64,000 nucleotides of DNA from Oscillospiraceae bacterium. Its GTDB lineage: Bacteria; Bacillota; Clostridia; Oscillospirales; Acutalibacteraceae. The notes beneath the pieces are model-generated. The model did no database searches. It had not been told where the DNA came from and saw only the letters and a list, made by a program, of their open reading frames with translations. Of the stretch, positions 56,800 through 63,848 are shown piece after piece. The stretch spans positions 19,943 to 83,942 of the forward strand of contig CAJTCU010000014.1 of the NCBI GenBank assembly GCA_910574935.1, read 5' to 3'. Numbering within the stretch: the stretch's first letter is position 1; every line of letters begins with the position of its first letter. The translations under genes were made by a program, and so were the position numbers.

Positions 56800-57435
56800 G
56801 TGTTTCTATTAAAAGTGCGTAAAAACCAGCTGCTCTTAATCGACCGGGAGCCAATTACCAGCGGGTCCCTCCATGTAAACCAGGTGTGTTTTCAGTTTTC
56901 CTCCCATTGGGACGGGCTGGAAAAAACCGCTATGTTCCGGGCGGGAGAGCGGGTGGTCTCCCTGCTGCTGGATGAGTCCGACAGCTGCTTCATCCCCTGG
57001 GAAGTCTTAGAAAACGCCGGGGGTTCCCTGGGTGTTGGGGTCTGCGGCAGGCTGGGGGAAGAGGTCGTTCTGCCCACCGTGTGGTGCAGCCTGGGGCCGG
57101 TCTGGGAGGGAGCCGCCCCGGGAGAAACTGCCCGGCCTCCCACCCCCGACCTGTGGCGGCAGGAGCTGGCCCGGCGGGCTAACCGTATGGCTTACACCCC
57201 GAAGGGGGAGCTGGGCCTGTACGCGGACCACACCCTGCTAGCCTCCGTCCCCCTCACCGGCGGCGGGGGCGGCCAGGGGCCGGACTACGTGTTCGGCCAC
57301 GGGTTTTTGGTCAAAGGCGGCGTGGTTACTGTGCACACCGCCCAGGACTTCGCCGGGGACAATACCTTACCCATCACGGCGGCGGCGGTAGAGTCCACCC
57401 TGGGCAACATCGCCGCCTTACTGGAAACCATCTGA
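56800..57435 (+). CDS. Baseplate/fibre-associated protein
   Basis: The 211-residue protein from GTG has a beta-rich N-terminal half (QLLLIDREPITSGSLHVNQV, CFQFSSHWDGLEKTAMFRAG, VVSLLLDESDSCFIPWEVLE), similar in layout to N-terminal domains of fibre-attachment proteins, then a Pro-rich linker and a short C-terminal helix. Related proteins stand between fibre genes in Clostridia phages. Exact role unknown. Confidence 0.6.
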   Translation: MFLLKVRKNQLLLIDREPITSGSLHVNQVCFQFSSHWDGLEKTAMFRAGERVVSLLLDESDSCFIPWEVLENAGGSLGVGVCGRLGEEVVLPTVWCSLGPVWEGAAPGETARPPTPDLWRQELARRANRMAYTPKGELGLYADHTLLASVPLTGGGGGQGPDYVFGHGFLVKGGVVTVHTAQDFAGDNTLPITAAAVESTLGNIAALLETI

Positions 57436-57452
57436 CAGAGGAGGTCATCAGC

Positions 57453-58325
57453 ATGAATATCGCGGAGCAGATCGCCCGCATTACCACCGACAAGAACACC
57501 ATCCGGGCTAAGGCCACCGAGCTGGGTTTGGCCCAGAGCACCGCCAACTTAGACCAGCTGGCCGCCGCCATTGAAGGCATCGAGAACCAGGGGGCCGTGT
57601 CCGCCACGGTCCAGGAGGGGGACACCTACACCATCCCCAAGGGCTACCACAACGGCAGCGGCACGGTCTCCGGGGTGGCGGGAGGCGGCAACTACAGCCT
57701 GCAGTCTAAAAGCGTTACGCCTACCAAGCTTCAGCAGAACGTGACCCCGGATTCCGGCTACTACGGCCTTTCCGACGTGACGGTGGCCCCCATCCCGGAG
57801 GTGTACCAGAACGTCAGCGCCGTGACGGCGGGGCCGGGGGACGTGTTGACGGGCAAGGTGCTTGTGGATTCCACCGGCAAGGTGGCGGCGGGAACCATGC
57901 CGAACCACGGCGCCGCCGCCAAGACCCTGACGGCGGAGACCCCCAGCTTCGCCATTCCGGAGGGCTATCACAACGGCCAGGGGCTGGTGAAGCTCGTTCC
58001 CGAGAACAAGAGCGCGGTCCCGGCCAAAGCGGCCCAGGTGGTGCAGGCCACGGAGGGGAAGGTTCTTGGCACGGTGACAGTGGAGAGCATTCCCAAGGAG
58101 TACGCGGACACGGCGGACGCCACGGCCCTGGCGGGGCACATTCTGGCGGAAAGGACCGCCTACGCGGGCGGAGAGAAGCTCACCGGGACCATGCCCGACA
58201 ACGGCGACGCCACCGCCAGCCTGGACGGCCTGACGGTGACCAGCGTGGTTATCCCAGCGGGGTACACCCGGGGCGGCACGGTGAGCCTGACGGATGATAT
58301 CGCAAAAGCCCTGGCGGCGGTGTGA
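57453..58325 (+). CDS. Repetitive tail fibre protein
   Basis: The 290-residue protein has an N-terminal helical anchor (EQIARITTDKNTIRAKATEL) that also opens the next gene in related form, and a repetitive rest with Y-H-N-G-x-G (YHNGSGTVSG, YHNGQGLVKL), VPAKAAQVVQATEGKVLGTV and IPAGYTRGGTVSLTD. Such repeats are seen in fibres of gut phages. GGAGG precedes the ATG. Confidence 0.72.
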   Translation: MNIAEQIARITTDKNTIRAKATELGLAQSTANLDQLAAAIEGIENQGAVSATVQEGDTYTIPKGYHNGSGTVSGVAGGGNYSLQSKSVTPTKLQQNVTPDSGYYGLSDVTVAPIPEVYQNVSAVTAGPGDVLTGKVLVDSTGKVAAGTMPNHGAAAKTLTAETPSFAIPEGYHNGQGLVKLVPENKSAVPAKAAQVVQATEGKVLGTVTVESIPKEYADTADATALAGHILAERTAYAGGEKLTGTMPDNGDATASLDGLTVTSVVIPAGYTRGGTVSLTDDIAKALAAV

Positions 58326-58334
58326 GGCAGCGGC

Positions 58335-59333
58335 ATGAGCATCCAGTCGGAGATCGGGCGAATCACGGCGAACATTGCCAGGGCCTACGCGGCCTGCGGG
58401 GAGCTGGGGGCCCAGCTGCCGGAGCTGCGGGACTCGGCGCATTTGGAAGAGGCCATTCGGGCGATTAAGACGGGCGGGGAGTTTGCGGTGCCGCTGAGGG
58501 TGACAGCCGATGTTGGCGCAACCATTACCGCCACTCTCGGTGACGAGACGATAAGCGGCCTTGTTAGCGACACGGGGAACGTGGTTTTGACGCTTCCAAG
58601 TCCGGGAATTTGGACCATCAGTGGCACGCTGAATGGGGTGGAAAAGAGCTCTGAATTGGAGGTGATTACGGGGTATGAAAAGGCGTTTAGCCTCACTTCC
58701 CGAGTGCCCGAGGAATATGTTGAATTGGAATATGTGGAGCTGTCAAAAACCACAACCGGCATTACTGGCATCAGCGCAACAACAGGAGCCACACGAGTTG
58801 TAATGGAAATGATGCCCCTTGAAAAAGGGTCCCAAACCACATATATGATTTTTCAAGGTCATGTCAAAAACGCGACAGGTTATTCTTTTGAAGTGCAGTT
58901 GCGGCAGTTTTTCAATTCCAGCCAATTCAACACAATCGGGCTATGGTGGCGCTCGGGAAGGACAAGCGGAGACAGTGCTGCTTCCAACAAATTTGCATAC
59001 ACATTTGAGGCAAACAAGAAAGTTCAGATCGATTTTGCGCCGCAAAACGGAAAAATCATTGTGGGAGACACGGTGGTTGACACATCATCCTACAGCACGG
59101 GATATAGCCAAAACGTCATGTTATATATTGGCGAATATGTGAATCATTCATCGGGTTATTACACCTATCCCATGCGGCTATACTCCATGCAAATCTATGT
59201 GAAGGACGAATTGAAGGGTGATTTTATCCCGTGCAAACGGCTGGCAGATAACAAAATTGGGCTATTTAATACGGTGAATCACCAGTTTGTATCCGCGATT
59301 TATGGAACATATATCGCCGGGCCAGAAGTATAG
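58335..59333 (+). CDS. Receptor-binding tail fibre tip protein
   Basis: The 332-residue protein shares its opening (IQSEIGRITANIARAYAACG) with the preceding fibre. From about 58500 the GC content drops, and the sequence becomes a fold with YVELEYVELSKTTTGITGIS, VMLYIGEYVNHSSGYYTYPM and FIPCKRLADNKIGLFNTVNH, the lectin/LamG-like module of many gut-phage adhesins. It is the last tail gene and most likely the receptor-binding protein. Confidence 0.75.
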   Translation: MSIQSEIGRITANIARAYAACGELGAQLPELRDSAHLEEAIRAIKTGGEFAVPLRVTADVGATITATLGDETISGLVSDTGNVVLTLPSPGIWTISGTLNGVEKSSELEVITGYEKAFSLTSRVPEEYVELEYVELSKTTTGITGISATTGATRVVMEMMPLEKGSQTTYMIFQGHVKNATGYSFEVQLRQFFNSSQFNTIGLWWRSGRTSGDSAASNKFAYTFEANKKVQIDFAPQNGKIIVGDTVVDTSSYSTGYSQNVMLYIGEYVNHSSGYYTYPMRLYSMQIYVKDELKGDFIPCKRLADNKIGLFNTVNHQFVSAIYGTYIAGPEV

Positions 59334-59375
59334 CCACAAAAGAACAAATCCCTCCAATTTCTTGATTCAAAAGAA

Positions 59376-59403
59376 TTGACAAATTTCCCCAGAATGGTAT
59401 AAT
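59376..59403 (+). promoter_or_regulatory. Promoter of the small toxin-like gene
   Basis: TTGACA (59376-59381), 16 bases, TATAAT (59398-59403). A 7-bp GC hairpin (59409-59415 with 59420-59426, loop AGCC) stands at the expected 5' end and would protect the RNA. The leader is about 110 bases, long for such a short gene. Confidence 0.75.
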
Positions 59404-59520
59404 AAAAGCGCCCCCAGCCGGGGGCGGAGGACGTTGTCGCATAAAAGGCGGTTAGCTCATCCCCGATAGAGAGGGGGTGATACACTTTCCCGACTTTCAC
59501 AAGGAGGGAGGTGGCGCTTT

Positions 59521-59619
59521 ATGGGAAGAATACGCTGGACGCGAGTCCTGCGGTTCGTGCTGATACTGTTAGCGGTAGCAATACTGCTCTCGTACTTAGC
59601 ACCTATGAAAGCGTGTTAG
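59521..59619 (+). CDS. Small hydrophobic peptide, type I toxin candidate
   Basis: The 32-residue peptide has a basic start (MGRIRWTRVLR) and a single membrane helix (FVLILLAVAILLSYLA) and ends PMKAC. The ribosome site GGAGGTGG precedes ATG 59521. Its TAG lies inside the terminator stem, and a convergent RNA with its own strong promoter starts at about 59696 and reads across the 3' end. This matches the txpA/ratA and bsrG/SR4 layout of prophage type I toxin-antitoxin pairs. The sequence itself is not one I can place in a named toxin family. Confidence 0.65.
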   Translation: MGRIRWTRVLRFVLILLAVAILLSYLAPMKAC

Positions 59620-59652
59620 CCGCCCGGTTCACCCCCGGACGGCTAACTTTTT
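59615..59652 (+). terminator. Shared terminator of toxin mRNA and antisense RNA
   Basis: GTTAGCCG (59615-59622) pairs with CGGCTAAC (59640-59647), with inner CCGG pairing, followed by TTTTT (59648-59652). The stem contains the toxin stop codon and would also end the convergent RNA. Confidence 0.8.
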
Positions 59653-59730
59653 AGCTAGAAGGTAAGGGTTGACCGCCATGTGGCAGAGCCCTCTTTATGC
59701 TTATTATACCACAAGCTCCAGCGTTGTCAA
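59615..59730 (-). ncRNA. Predicted antisense antitoxin RNA
   Basis: Leftward promoter TTGACA (59730-59725), 16 bases, TATAAT (59708-59703): hexamers and spacing identical to the toxin promoter. Start near 59696. The RNA reads into the complement of the toxin 3' end and terminator, giving at least 35-80 bases of perfect pairing with the toxin mRNA. No ORF is supported in it. Confidence 0.65.
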
Positions 59731-59773
59731 GAGGCAAGGCTGGGGTTTTATTTTTTGCAAAGGCGGTGTTTTT

Positions 59774-60025
59774 ATGAATGACGCGGTTCTTGTGGCGCTG
59801 ATTGGCCTGTTGGGGTCCGGCGTCGGCTCTCTTTGCGGCGTGCTGGCCTCTTCCCGGCTGACGCAGTACCGCTTGGAGCAGCTGGAAAAGAAGGTCCAGG
59901 CCCACAATAACCTGATCGAACGCACCTATCAGCTGGAAGAACGCACAGAATTACAGGAGGAAAAAATCCGGGTTGCCAACCATCGCATCGACGATTTGGA
60001 GGATTTTCACAAGGGAGGAAAGTAG
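59774..60025 (+). CDS. XhlA/holin-associated small membrane protein
   Basis: The 83-residue protein has one N-terminal membrane helix (AVLVALIGLLGSGVGSLCGV, ~4-24) and a coiled-coil tail (YRLEQLEKKVQAHNNLIERT, YQLEERTELQEEKIRVANHR). This layout is common in the lysis cassettes of Firmicutes phages, where such proteins aid holin function. ATG 59774 is preferred since the longer upstream frame runs across the antisense promoter. Confidence 0.7.
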   Translation: MNDAVLVALIGLLGSGVGSLCGVLASSRLTQYRLEQLEKKVQAHNNLIERTYQLEERTELQEEKIRVANHRIDDLEDFHKGGK

Positions 60026-60026
60026 G

Positions 60027-60995
60027 ATGAGCAACAGCAATCTCAGCTGTATGAGGCTGATTAGCCCCAATCGCAACAGTCCCAGGAACCACAAAATCGA
60101 CACAATTACCATCCATTGTGTGGTCGGTCAGATGGGCGTGGAAGCACTTTGCAATGAGTTCAGCAGGGAGTCCAAGGGCGCAAGCTGCAACTACGGCATC
60201 GGCTTTGATGGGCGCATTTGCACCGTTGTTGACGAGGCTGACCGCTCCTGGTGCAGCTCCAGCTGGGAGAACGATAACCGTGCAATTACCATAGAGTGTG
60301 CCAGTGATGGGTTTTATCCTTACGCCATTAACGCCAACGTTTGGAAGTCTTTAATTGCGCTGTGTGCGGACATTTGCAGGCGCAATGGCATTCAAAAACT
60401 GGTGTGGTCCACGGACAAAATCACCCGCGTGAACCATCTGAACGGCTGCAATTTGACGGTGCATAGGGACTACGAAAACAAGTCCTGTCCCGGCGATTAT
60501 ATCTATAACCGGCTGGGGCAGATCGCCAAAGAGGTGAACCAGAAACTCAGCGGCGCTCCCGCAGGGCCCTTCAAGGCATATCAGGGGCAGGTCAATGCCG
60601 ATGTTGGCCTCAACTGCCGCACGGCCCCGGTTAGCGGCTCGGTAATTAAGGCTTTTGAGGACGGCACGGTGCTGACTATCACCAAAGAAGATGGAAACTG
60701 GGGCTACTGCGGCGAGGGCTGGGTGTGCCTCGACTACATCAATAAAATTGCGTCGGCGAAAGACCCGGCGGCAAAGGAGGAAAGCATCATGACCGGCAAA
60801 GAATTTAAGAAGATGTACGATGAGATAAACCCCACCTACAACACCATCGAAGAAGTACCCTCCTACTGGCGTGAGGACATCCGCGAGTTGGTGGAAAAGG
60901 GTGTCATTAACGGTACGGGAGACGGCAAATTGAGCCTCACAAAAAGCGAATGTAAGGCCGCTGTGATGGTCAAGCGGGCTATGGGAAAACTGTGA
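60027..60995 (+). CDS. Endolysin: N-acetylmuramoyl-L-alanine amidase with SH3 domain
   Basis: The 322-residue protein has an Amidase_2 domain (~10-170) with IDTITIHCVVGQMGVEALCN, GIGFDGRICTVVDEADRSWC, AITIECASDG and LTVHRDYENKSCPGDYIY, carrying the zinc histidines and the HRDY...CPG signature. An SH3_3 domain follows (~185-250; VNADVGLNCRTAPVSGSVIK, WGYCGEGWVCLDYINKIASA) and a C-terminal helical domain (PSYWREDIRELVEKGVINGT, GDGKLSLTKSECKAAVMVKR) that looks like a single SLH-like wall-binding repeat. It lyses the host at the end of infection. GGAGGAAAG precedes the ATG. Confidence 0.92.
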   Translation: MSNSNLSCMRLISPNRNSPRNHKIDTITIHCVVGQMGVEALCNEFSRESKGASCNYGIGFDGRICTVVDEADRSWCSSSWENDNRAITIECASDGFYPYAINANVWKSLIALCADICRRNGIQKLVWSTDKITRVNHLNGCNLTVHRDYENKSCPGDYIYNRLGQIAKEVNQKLSGAPAGPFKAYQGQVNADVGLNCRTAPVSGSVIKAFEDGTVLTITKEDGNWGYCGEGWVCLDYINKIASAKDPAAKEESIMTGKEFKKMYDEINPTYNTIEEVPSYWREDIRELVEKGVINGTGDGKLSLTKSECKAAVMVKRAMGKL

Positions 60996-60996
60996 A

Positions 60997-61320
60997 ATGG
61001 CCGCGCATATGAGGGCAAAAGTTGTAAAAATAAAGTCCCGCCCGGACTTTTCTAAGCAGCTGATTTCCGATATTCGCTGGCTGCTTTGGGCCGTGACAAT
61101 TGGCGGATTATTGCTGGCGGCCTACTGCATCCACAACGGCTATGTGGGCTCTTTACCGTGGCTTTCCGCTATGGTTGGCCTGCCGTGGACGGCCCACGGC
61201 GTGGTGTGCAGTTTCTATCTTAATATGGCGAAATCTGACCATAAAGAGGGCGGGATTACCTTTGAAAGCGCGAAATCAAACGGGTTTTTGGCCGATGAAA
61301 ACGGCGGCCCGATGGGCTAA
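60997..61320 (+). CDS. Small membrane protein of the lysis cassette
   Basis: The 107-residue protein has two membrane helices (WLLWAVTIGGLLLAAYCIHN and LPWLSAMVGLPWTAHGVVCS) between a basic N-terminus and a polar C-terminus (DHKEGGITFESAKSNGFLAD). The topology suits a holin or antiholin. It starts one base after the endolysin stop. Confidence 0.55.
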   Translation: MAAHMRAKVVKIKSRPDFSKQLISDIRWLLWAVTIGGLLLAAYCIHNGYVGSLPWLSAMVGLPWTAHGVVCSFYLNMAKSDHKEGGITFESAKSNGFLADENGGPMG

Positions 61321-61328
61321 AACTTGAC

Positions 61329-61475
61329 ATGAAAAACATTAAAATAACTGTAAACGATGAAGAATTAATGAGGATAGCCTGCGAACTTGCGGAGGAAATG
61401 GGCATCCCTTTGTCGGATGAACCGGACTCTTTCTGCGGTAAACCAGTCTTTCCAGAACTCAAGGAGGAAGCATAA
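61329..61475 (+). CDS. Small acidic protein in the lysis cassette
   Basis: A 48-residue protein (KNIKITVNDEELMRIACELA, EEMGIPLSDEPDSF, ending FPELKEEA) too short for most gene callers. Its TAA overlaps the ATG of the holin as TAATG, so it is translationally coupled to it. It could modulate holin production. No family known to me. Confidence 0.5.
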   Translation: MKNIKITVNDEELMRIACELAEEMGIPLSDEPDSFCGKPVFPELKEEA

Positions 61476-61888
61476 TGAATGAATTTTTGACCACTTTATT
61501 GCAAGCCGTTCTGGTGGCCGCCGTGCCTGTTTTGGCGGCTTTTGTTGGCAAAGGCATCAAAGCTTTGAGCAATTATTTGGGCCAGAAGTCCGAAAACGAG
61601 ACGGCGAAAAAGGTCCTGGAGGCCGTGGCTGATGCGGTGGCTAACGCCGTGACTTTCACCAGTCAAAAGTACGTGGACGAGCTGAAAAAGTCCGGGCAAT
61701 TCACAAAAGAGAACCAGGAATGGGCTCTCAAAGTGGCCATTGCCCAGGCAAAGGTTCTGCTGACTCAGGAAGCTAAGGACTTTTTAGAGGCCGCTTATGG
61801 GCCATTAGACCGCTATTTGGAGGGTTTGATTGAGGCCGAAGTTCGCAACCAGAAGATGGGTGTGGGCACCTTGACACTGAGCGCATAA
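61475..61888 (+). CDS. Holin, LLH family
   Basis: The 137-residue protein has one N-terminal membrane helix (FLTTLLQAVLVAAVPVLAAF, ~4-23) and a long amphipathic helical rest (KKVLEAVADAVANAVTFTSQ, KYVDELKKSGQFTKENQEWA, AKVLLTQEAKDFLEAAYGPL), the phage_LLH holin pattern. It should open the membrane for the endolysin. GGAGG precedes its ATG. A strong terminator follows at 61897. Confidence 0.85.
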   Translation: MNEFLTTLLQAVLVAAVPVLAAFVGKGIKALSNYLGQKSENETAKKVLEAVADAVANAVTFTSQKYVDELKKSGQFTKENQEWALKVAIAQAKVLLTQEAKDFLEAAYGPLDRYLEGLIEAEVRNQKMGVGTLTLSA

Positions 61889-61896
61889 TCAAACAC

Positions 61897-61942
61897 AAAA
61901 GCCCCTGGCTTTCCCCAATTGGGAGGGCCGGGGGCTTTTTTT
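61897..61942 (+). terminator. End of the late operon
   Basis: AAAAGCCCCTGGC (61897-61909) pairs with GCCGGGGGCTTTT, followed by a long T run. Read leftwards it ends with TTTTGTGTTTG and can also end leftward RNA from the promoter at 62118-62146. Confidence 0.85.
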
Positions 61943-62146
61943 ATTTAAGAGACATGATATTAGGCAATGACTCTTTTGCATGGAAAAATCCCGATGGCAA
62001 AAAACATATTTCTTCTAAATCCGGCTCAGACCACCCGGAACGATTTGAAATATCATACTAAGATTTCACACAACATTCTATTATGTTTGGTTTTGTGCCT
62101 CGCAACGCCGTGTTAATATTATACGAAAAAGGCCAAGATTTGTCAA
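61897..62146 (-). ncRNA. Strong leftward promoter and unassigned transcript near the right phage end
   Basis: TTGACA (62146-62141), 17 bases, TATAAT (62123-62118) form a fully consensus leftward promoter. The RNA (start ~62111) would reach the bidirectional terminator at 61942-61897, about 215 bases. The only long frame in it (NRSGWSEPDLEEICFLPSGF, then FHAKESLPNIMSLK) has no ATG, GTG or TTG at its start and may be a gene relic. The unit is outside the late operon and could be expressed in the lysogen. Confidence 0.5.
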
Positions 62147-62327
62147 CAGAAAATTTTCCCCTAACGCTCTCTTTGATTTTGTGTTCCCGGATGGCAAGGA
62201 AATATAGGCAAAAAGAAAAGGCCCTGACGCTATGCGCCGGGGCCTCATCACGGTAAAAGTGTTCAATAAAGTGTTCAATCAATCCAAAGAACCGCATAAA
62301 TACTGGGGTTTTGGCTGATTGAAAAGG
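62147..62327. other. Right phage end with hairpin and GTGTTCAA pair
   Basis: No gene. A hairpin lies at 62219-62245 (AGGCCC with GGGCCT). GTGTTCAA occurs at 62259-62266 and 62271-62278, the same 12-base offset and orientation as the pair at 14742-14761. These are candidate integrase arm sites. Confidence 0.5.
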
Positions 62328-62353
62328 GGGTTCGAATCCCGCCATCTCCACCA
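62328..62353 (+). other. attR: second copy of the ssrA 3' core
   Basis: Exact 26-bp copy of 14592-14617, including the T-arm, acceptor 3' strand and CCA. It is only the end of the gene and would be the attB side after excision. The DNA to its right shows no terminator for tmRNA. Confidence 0.9.
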
Positions 62354-62389
62354 AACGCTAGGTATACGAACACCACGTCAAGGATTAGT

Positions 62390-62689
62390 TTGGCGGTGTA
62401 TCGTAACGTGTTCGCCCTTATAGTCGAGATAGACGGCTATGAGGGCGAAACGCGTTTACAGACGAAACGCGCCACCTACAAGGACATCCAGGCATGGGTC
62501 AAGGAGCGGTATGGCATCCATGTCAGCAATCTTGCCATATCCCAGACCAAGGAACTCTGCGGCCTTGCCAAGACGAAGTATAAGGGGTATGGAGATGCCG
62601 AAGGGCAGCCTGCCCCAAAGCTGGCCCCAAAGAAAGAGGCGGCTATCCGCGAGGCGTTCATTTGGTTCGGGTTGATAGAAAAGGAATAG
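62390..62689 (+). pseudogene. C-terminal fragment of a mobile-element protein
   Basis: The frame VYRNVFALIVEIDGYEGETR, ATYKDIQAWVKERYGIHVSN, EKEAAIREAFIWFGL-like end matches the C-terminal ~100 residues found behind methyltransferase domains in conjugative elements of Firmicutes, where the YKDIQAWV...HVS block is typical. Here the frame has only TTG as start (62390), no ribosome site, and begins 37 bases after attR, so it is likely a truncated gene or a domain now standing alone. Confidence 0.5.
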
Positions 62690-62799
62690 TGGAAAGAGGC
62701 CATCCTGGACTTGCTGCCGGGGTGGCTTTTTTGCATCTCCCGATGCCAAGGGTGGCGGGAAATGCCGCTGGCCCCGGCCAGCGAAAGGAGATGAGCAGC

Positions 62800-63357
62800 A
62801 TGTTCTACCAGAAAGTCAACCGACGCAGCCGGGCAGCCATGACCGGATTCCTGACCCAGCATTACCGCTACAACACCATGAACTCCTGGAACCGCTCCAC
62901 GTCCTATGCCAACGACGTCAAGGTGCCGAACCTGGATATCCCCAGCGAGCTGCAAGACCTGGCCTATGACGTGGCTAGCGGCGAGGTGGAGGCTCCCGAT
63001 TGGGACATATTCTTTGCCCGTACTGTCTCGGACTTTTACCAGCGCACCGGCTACCATATCGGCTTCAACGGTCGCAGCAGCGGCTACCTGGTGCTGTACG
63101 AGGCGGAGGCAAACGAGGACGGCACTTACTCACTTTATCCCGGCCGCTCCATCGACATGTACGAGGACTTTGCCGGCTGGGATATGCAGGACCTGCGCGG
63201 CCGGGTGGAGCTGGTCCAGGATTTTGACAAGACCTGCGACCGGCTGCGGGAGGGCTTTGTCTTCATGCTGGAGCACTATGCCCCCGGCCAGTACACGGAA
63301 GTGAAGAAGATACCCCACCGCGTTATGGAGCCAGCGGGCAAGGGCCTGCTGGCCTGA
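62800..63357 (+). CDS. Uncharacterised mobile-element protein, MNSWNRS family (long form)
   Basis: The 185-residue protein from ATG 62800 (GAAAGGAG 9 bases upstream) has AAMTGFLTQHYRYNTMNSWN, WDIFFARTVSDFYQRTGYHI and FNGRSSGYLVLYEAE, shared with the protein at 4167-4580. It goes on with MYEDFAGWDMQDLRGRVELV and FDKTCDRLREGFVFMLEHYA. No known domain or function. It is the intact form against which the left copy looks truncated. The GC-rich codon use is very different from the left copy, so the two come from different elements. Confidence 0.65.
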   Translation: MFYQKVNRRSRAAMTGFLTQHYRYNTMNSWNRSTSYANDVKVPNLDIPSELQDLAYDVASGEVEAPDWDIFFARTVSDFYQRTGYHIGFNGRSSGYLVLYEAEANEDGTYSLYPGRSIDMYEDFAGWDMQDLRGRVELVQDFDKTCDRLREGFVFMLEHYAPGQYTEVKKIPHRVMEPAGKGLLA

Positions 63358-63374
63358 TGAAAGGAGGAAAATCT

Positions 63375-63848
63375 TTGCAACCTACCCCACAGATTATCGT
63401 CCGCAACTTCGAGCAGTGTGAGCGCATACTTTGTACTGAGACCGGAACCCTGGACAATTTAAACCTGTCCAACATTATCACGCGTCTTATCCAAGACGTG
63501 GGCCGCTTCTGTGAGCGCTTCGCCAGCGATTTCATTATCAGCTGGGATATGGTTCGCAAGCAGCTGGAACCCCGTCCTGTCACAGAGCCTTACTATACCG
63601 TGGAGATTTTCGGCATCCGCCGCGCTGGGGTGGACCACAATAACTTCTTCCTGTCCCACTTGAGAAACGACAGCCGGGGCAGATACTTCTGCTGTGAGAA
63701 TGTCTACCGAAAGGTGCTGGCGCTGGGCATTGAAATCCTGCCCGCCGAGTCTCCAGAGAGGTGCCCCCGCGTGGCCTGCACGCTGAAAGACCTAACAGAC
63801 GAGCTTTGGCGTGTTGAGCCCGGCGACCTGGAGGAAAATGCAGCCTGA
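63375..63848 (+). CDS. Hypothetical protein of the right flank
   Basis: A 157-residue protein from TTG 63375 (AAGGAGG 7 bases upstream; ATG 63357 has no ribosome site). Text: RILCTETGTLDNLNLSNIIT, RLIQDVGRFCERFASDFIIS, WDMVRKQLEPRPVTEPYYTV, LSHLRNDSRGRYFCCENVYR. No domain recognised. It follows the MNSWNRS gene directly and is likely cotranscribed with it. Confidence 0.55.
   Translation: MQPTPQIIVRNFEQCERILCTETGTLDNLNLSNIITRLIQDVGRFCERFASDFIISWDMVRKQLEPRPVTEPYYTVEIFGIRRAGVDHNNFFLSHLRNDSRGRYFCCENVYRKVLALGIEILPAESPERCPRVACTLKDLTDELWRVEPGDLEENAA

Larger units (their letters stand above)
14592..62353. mobile_element. Prophage integrated in ssrA, PBSX-like myovirus, about 47.7 kb
   Basis: Bounded by the 26-bp direct repeat of the ssrA 3' end. 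It holds, in order, integrase, lysogeny genes, early regulators, recombination and replication genes, late regulator, terminase, capsid, contractile tail, baseplate, fibres and lysis genes. All late modules have their expected members. Damage seen is limited to a frameshift in an antirepressor and a 20-bp duplication in a small gene, so it may be inducible. GC content is much higher than in the DNA to its left. Confidence 0.92.

Noticed and set aside
55250..59333. Diversity-generating retroelement acting on fibre genes
   Set aside because: No reverse transcriptase gene and no template/variable repeat pair were seen anywhere in the window.
59669..59773. N-terminal extension of the XhlA-like protein
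   Set aside because: The extra 35 codons run across the antisense promoter and lack a ribosome site; ATG 59774 starts directly at the membrane helix.
62328..62353. tRNA gene at the right phage end
   Set aside because: Only the T-arm and acceptor 3' strand are present; it is the duplicated ssrA end.
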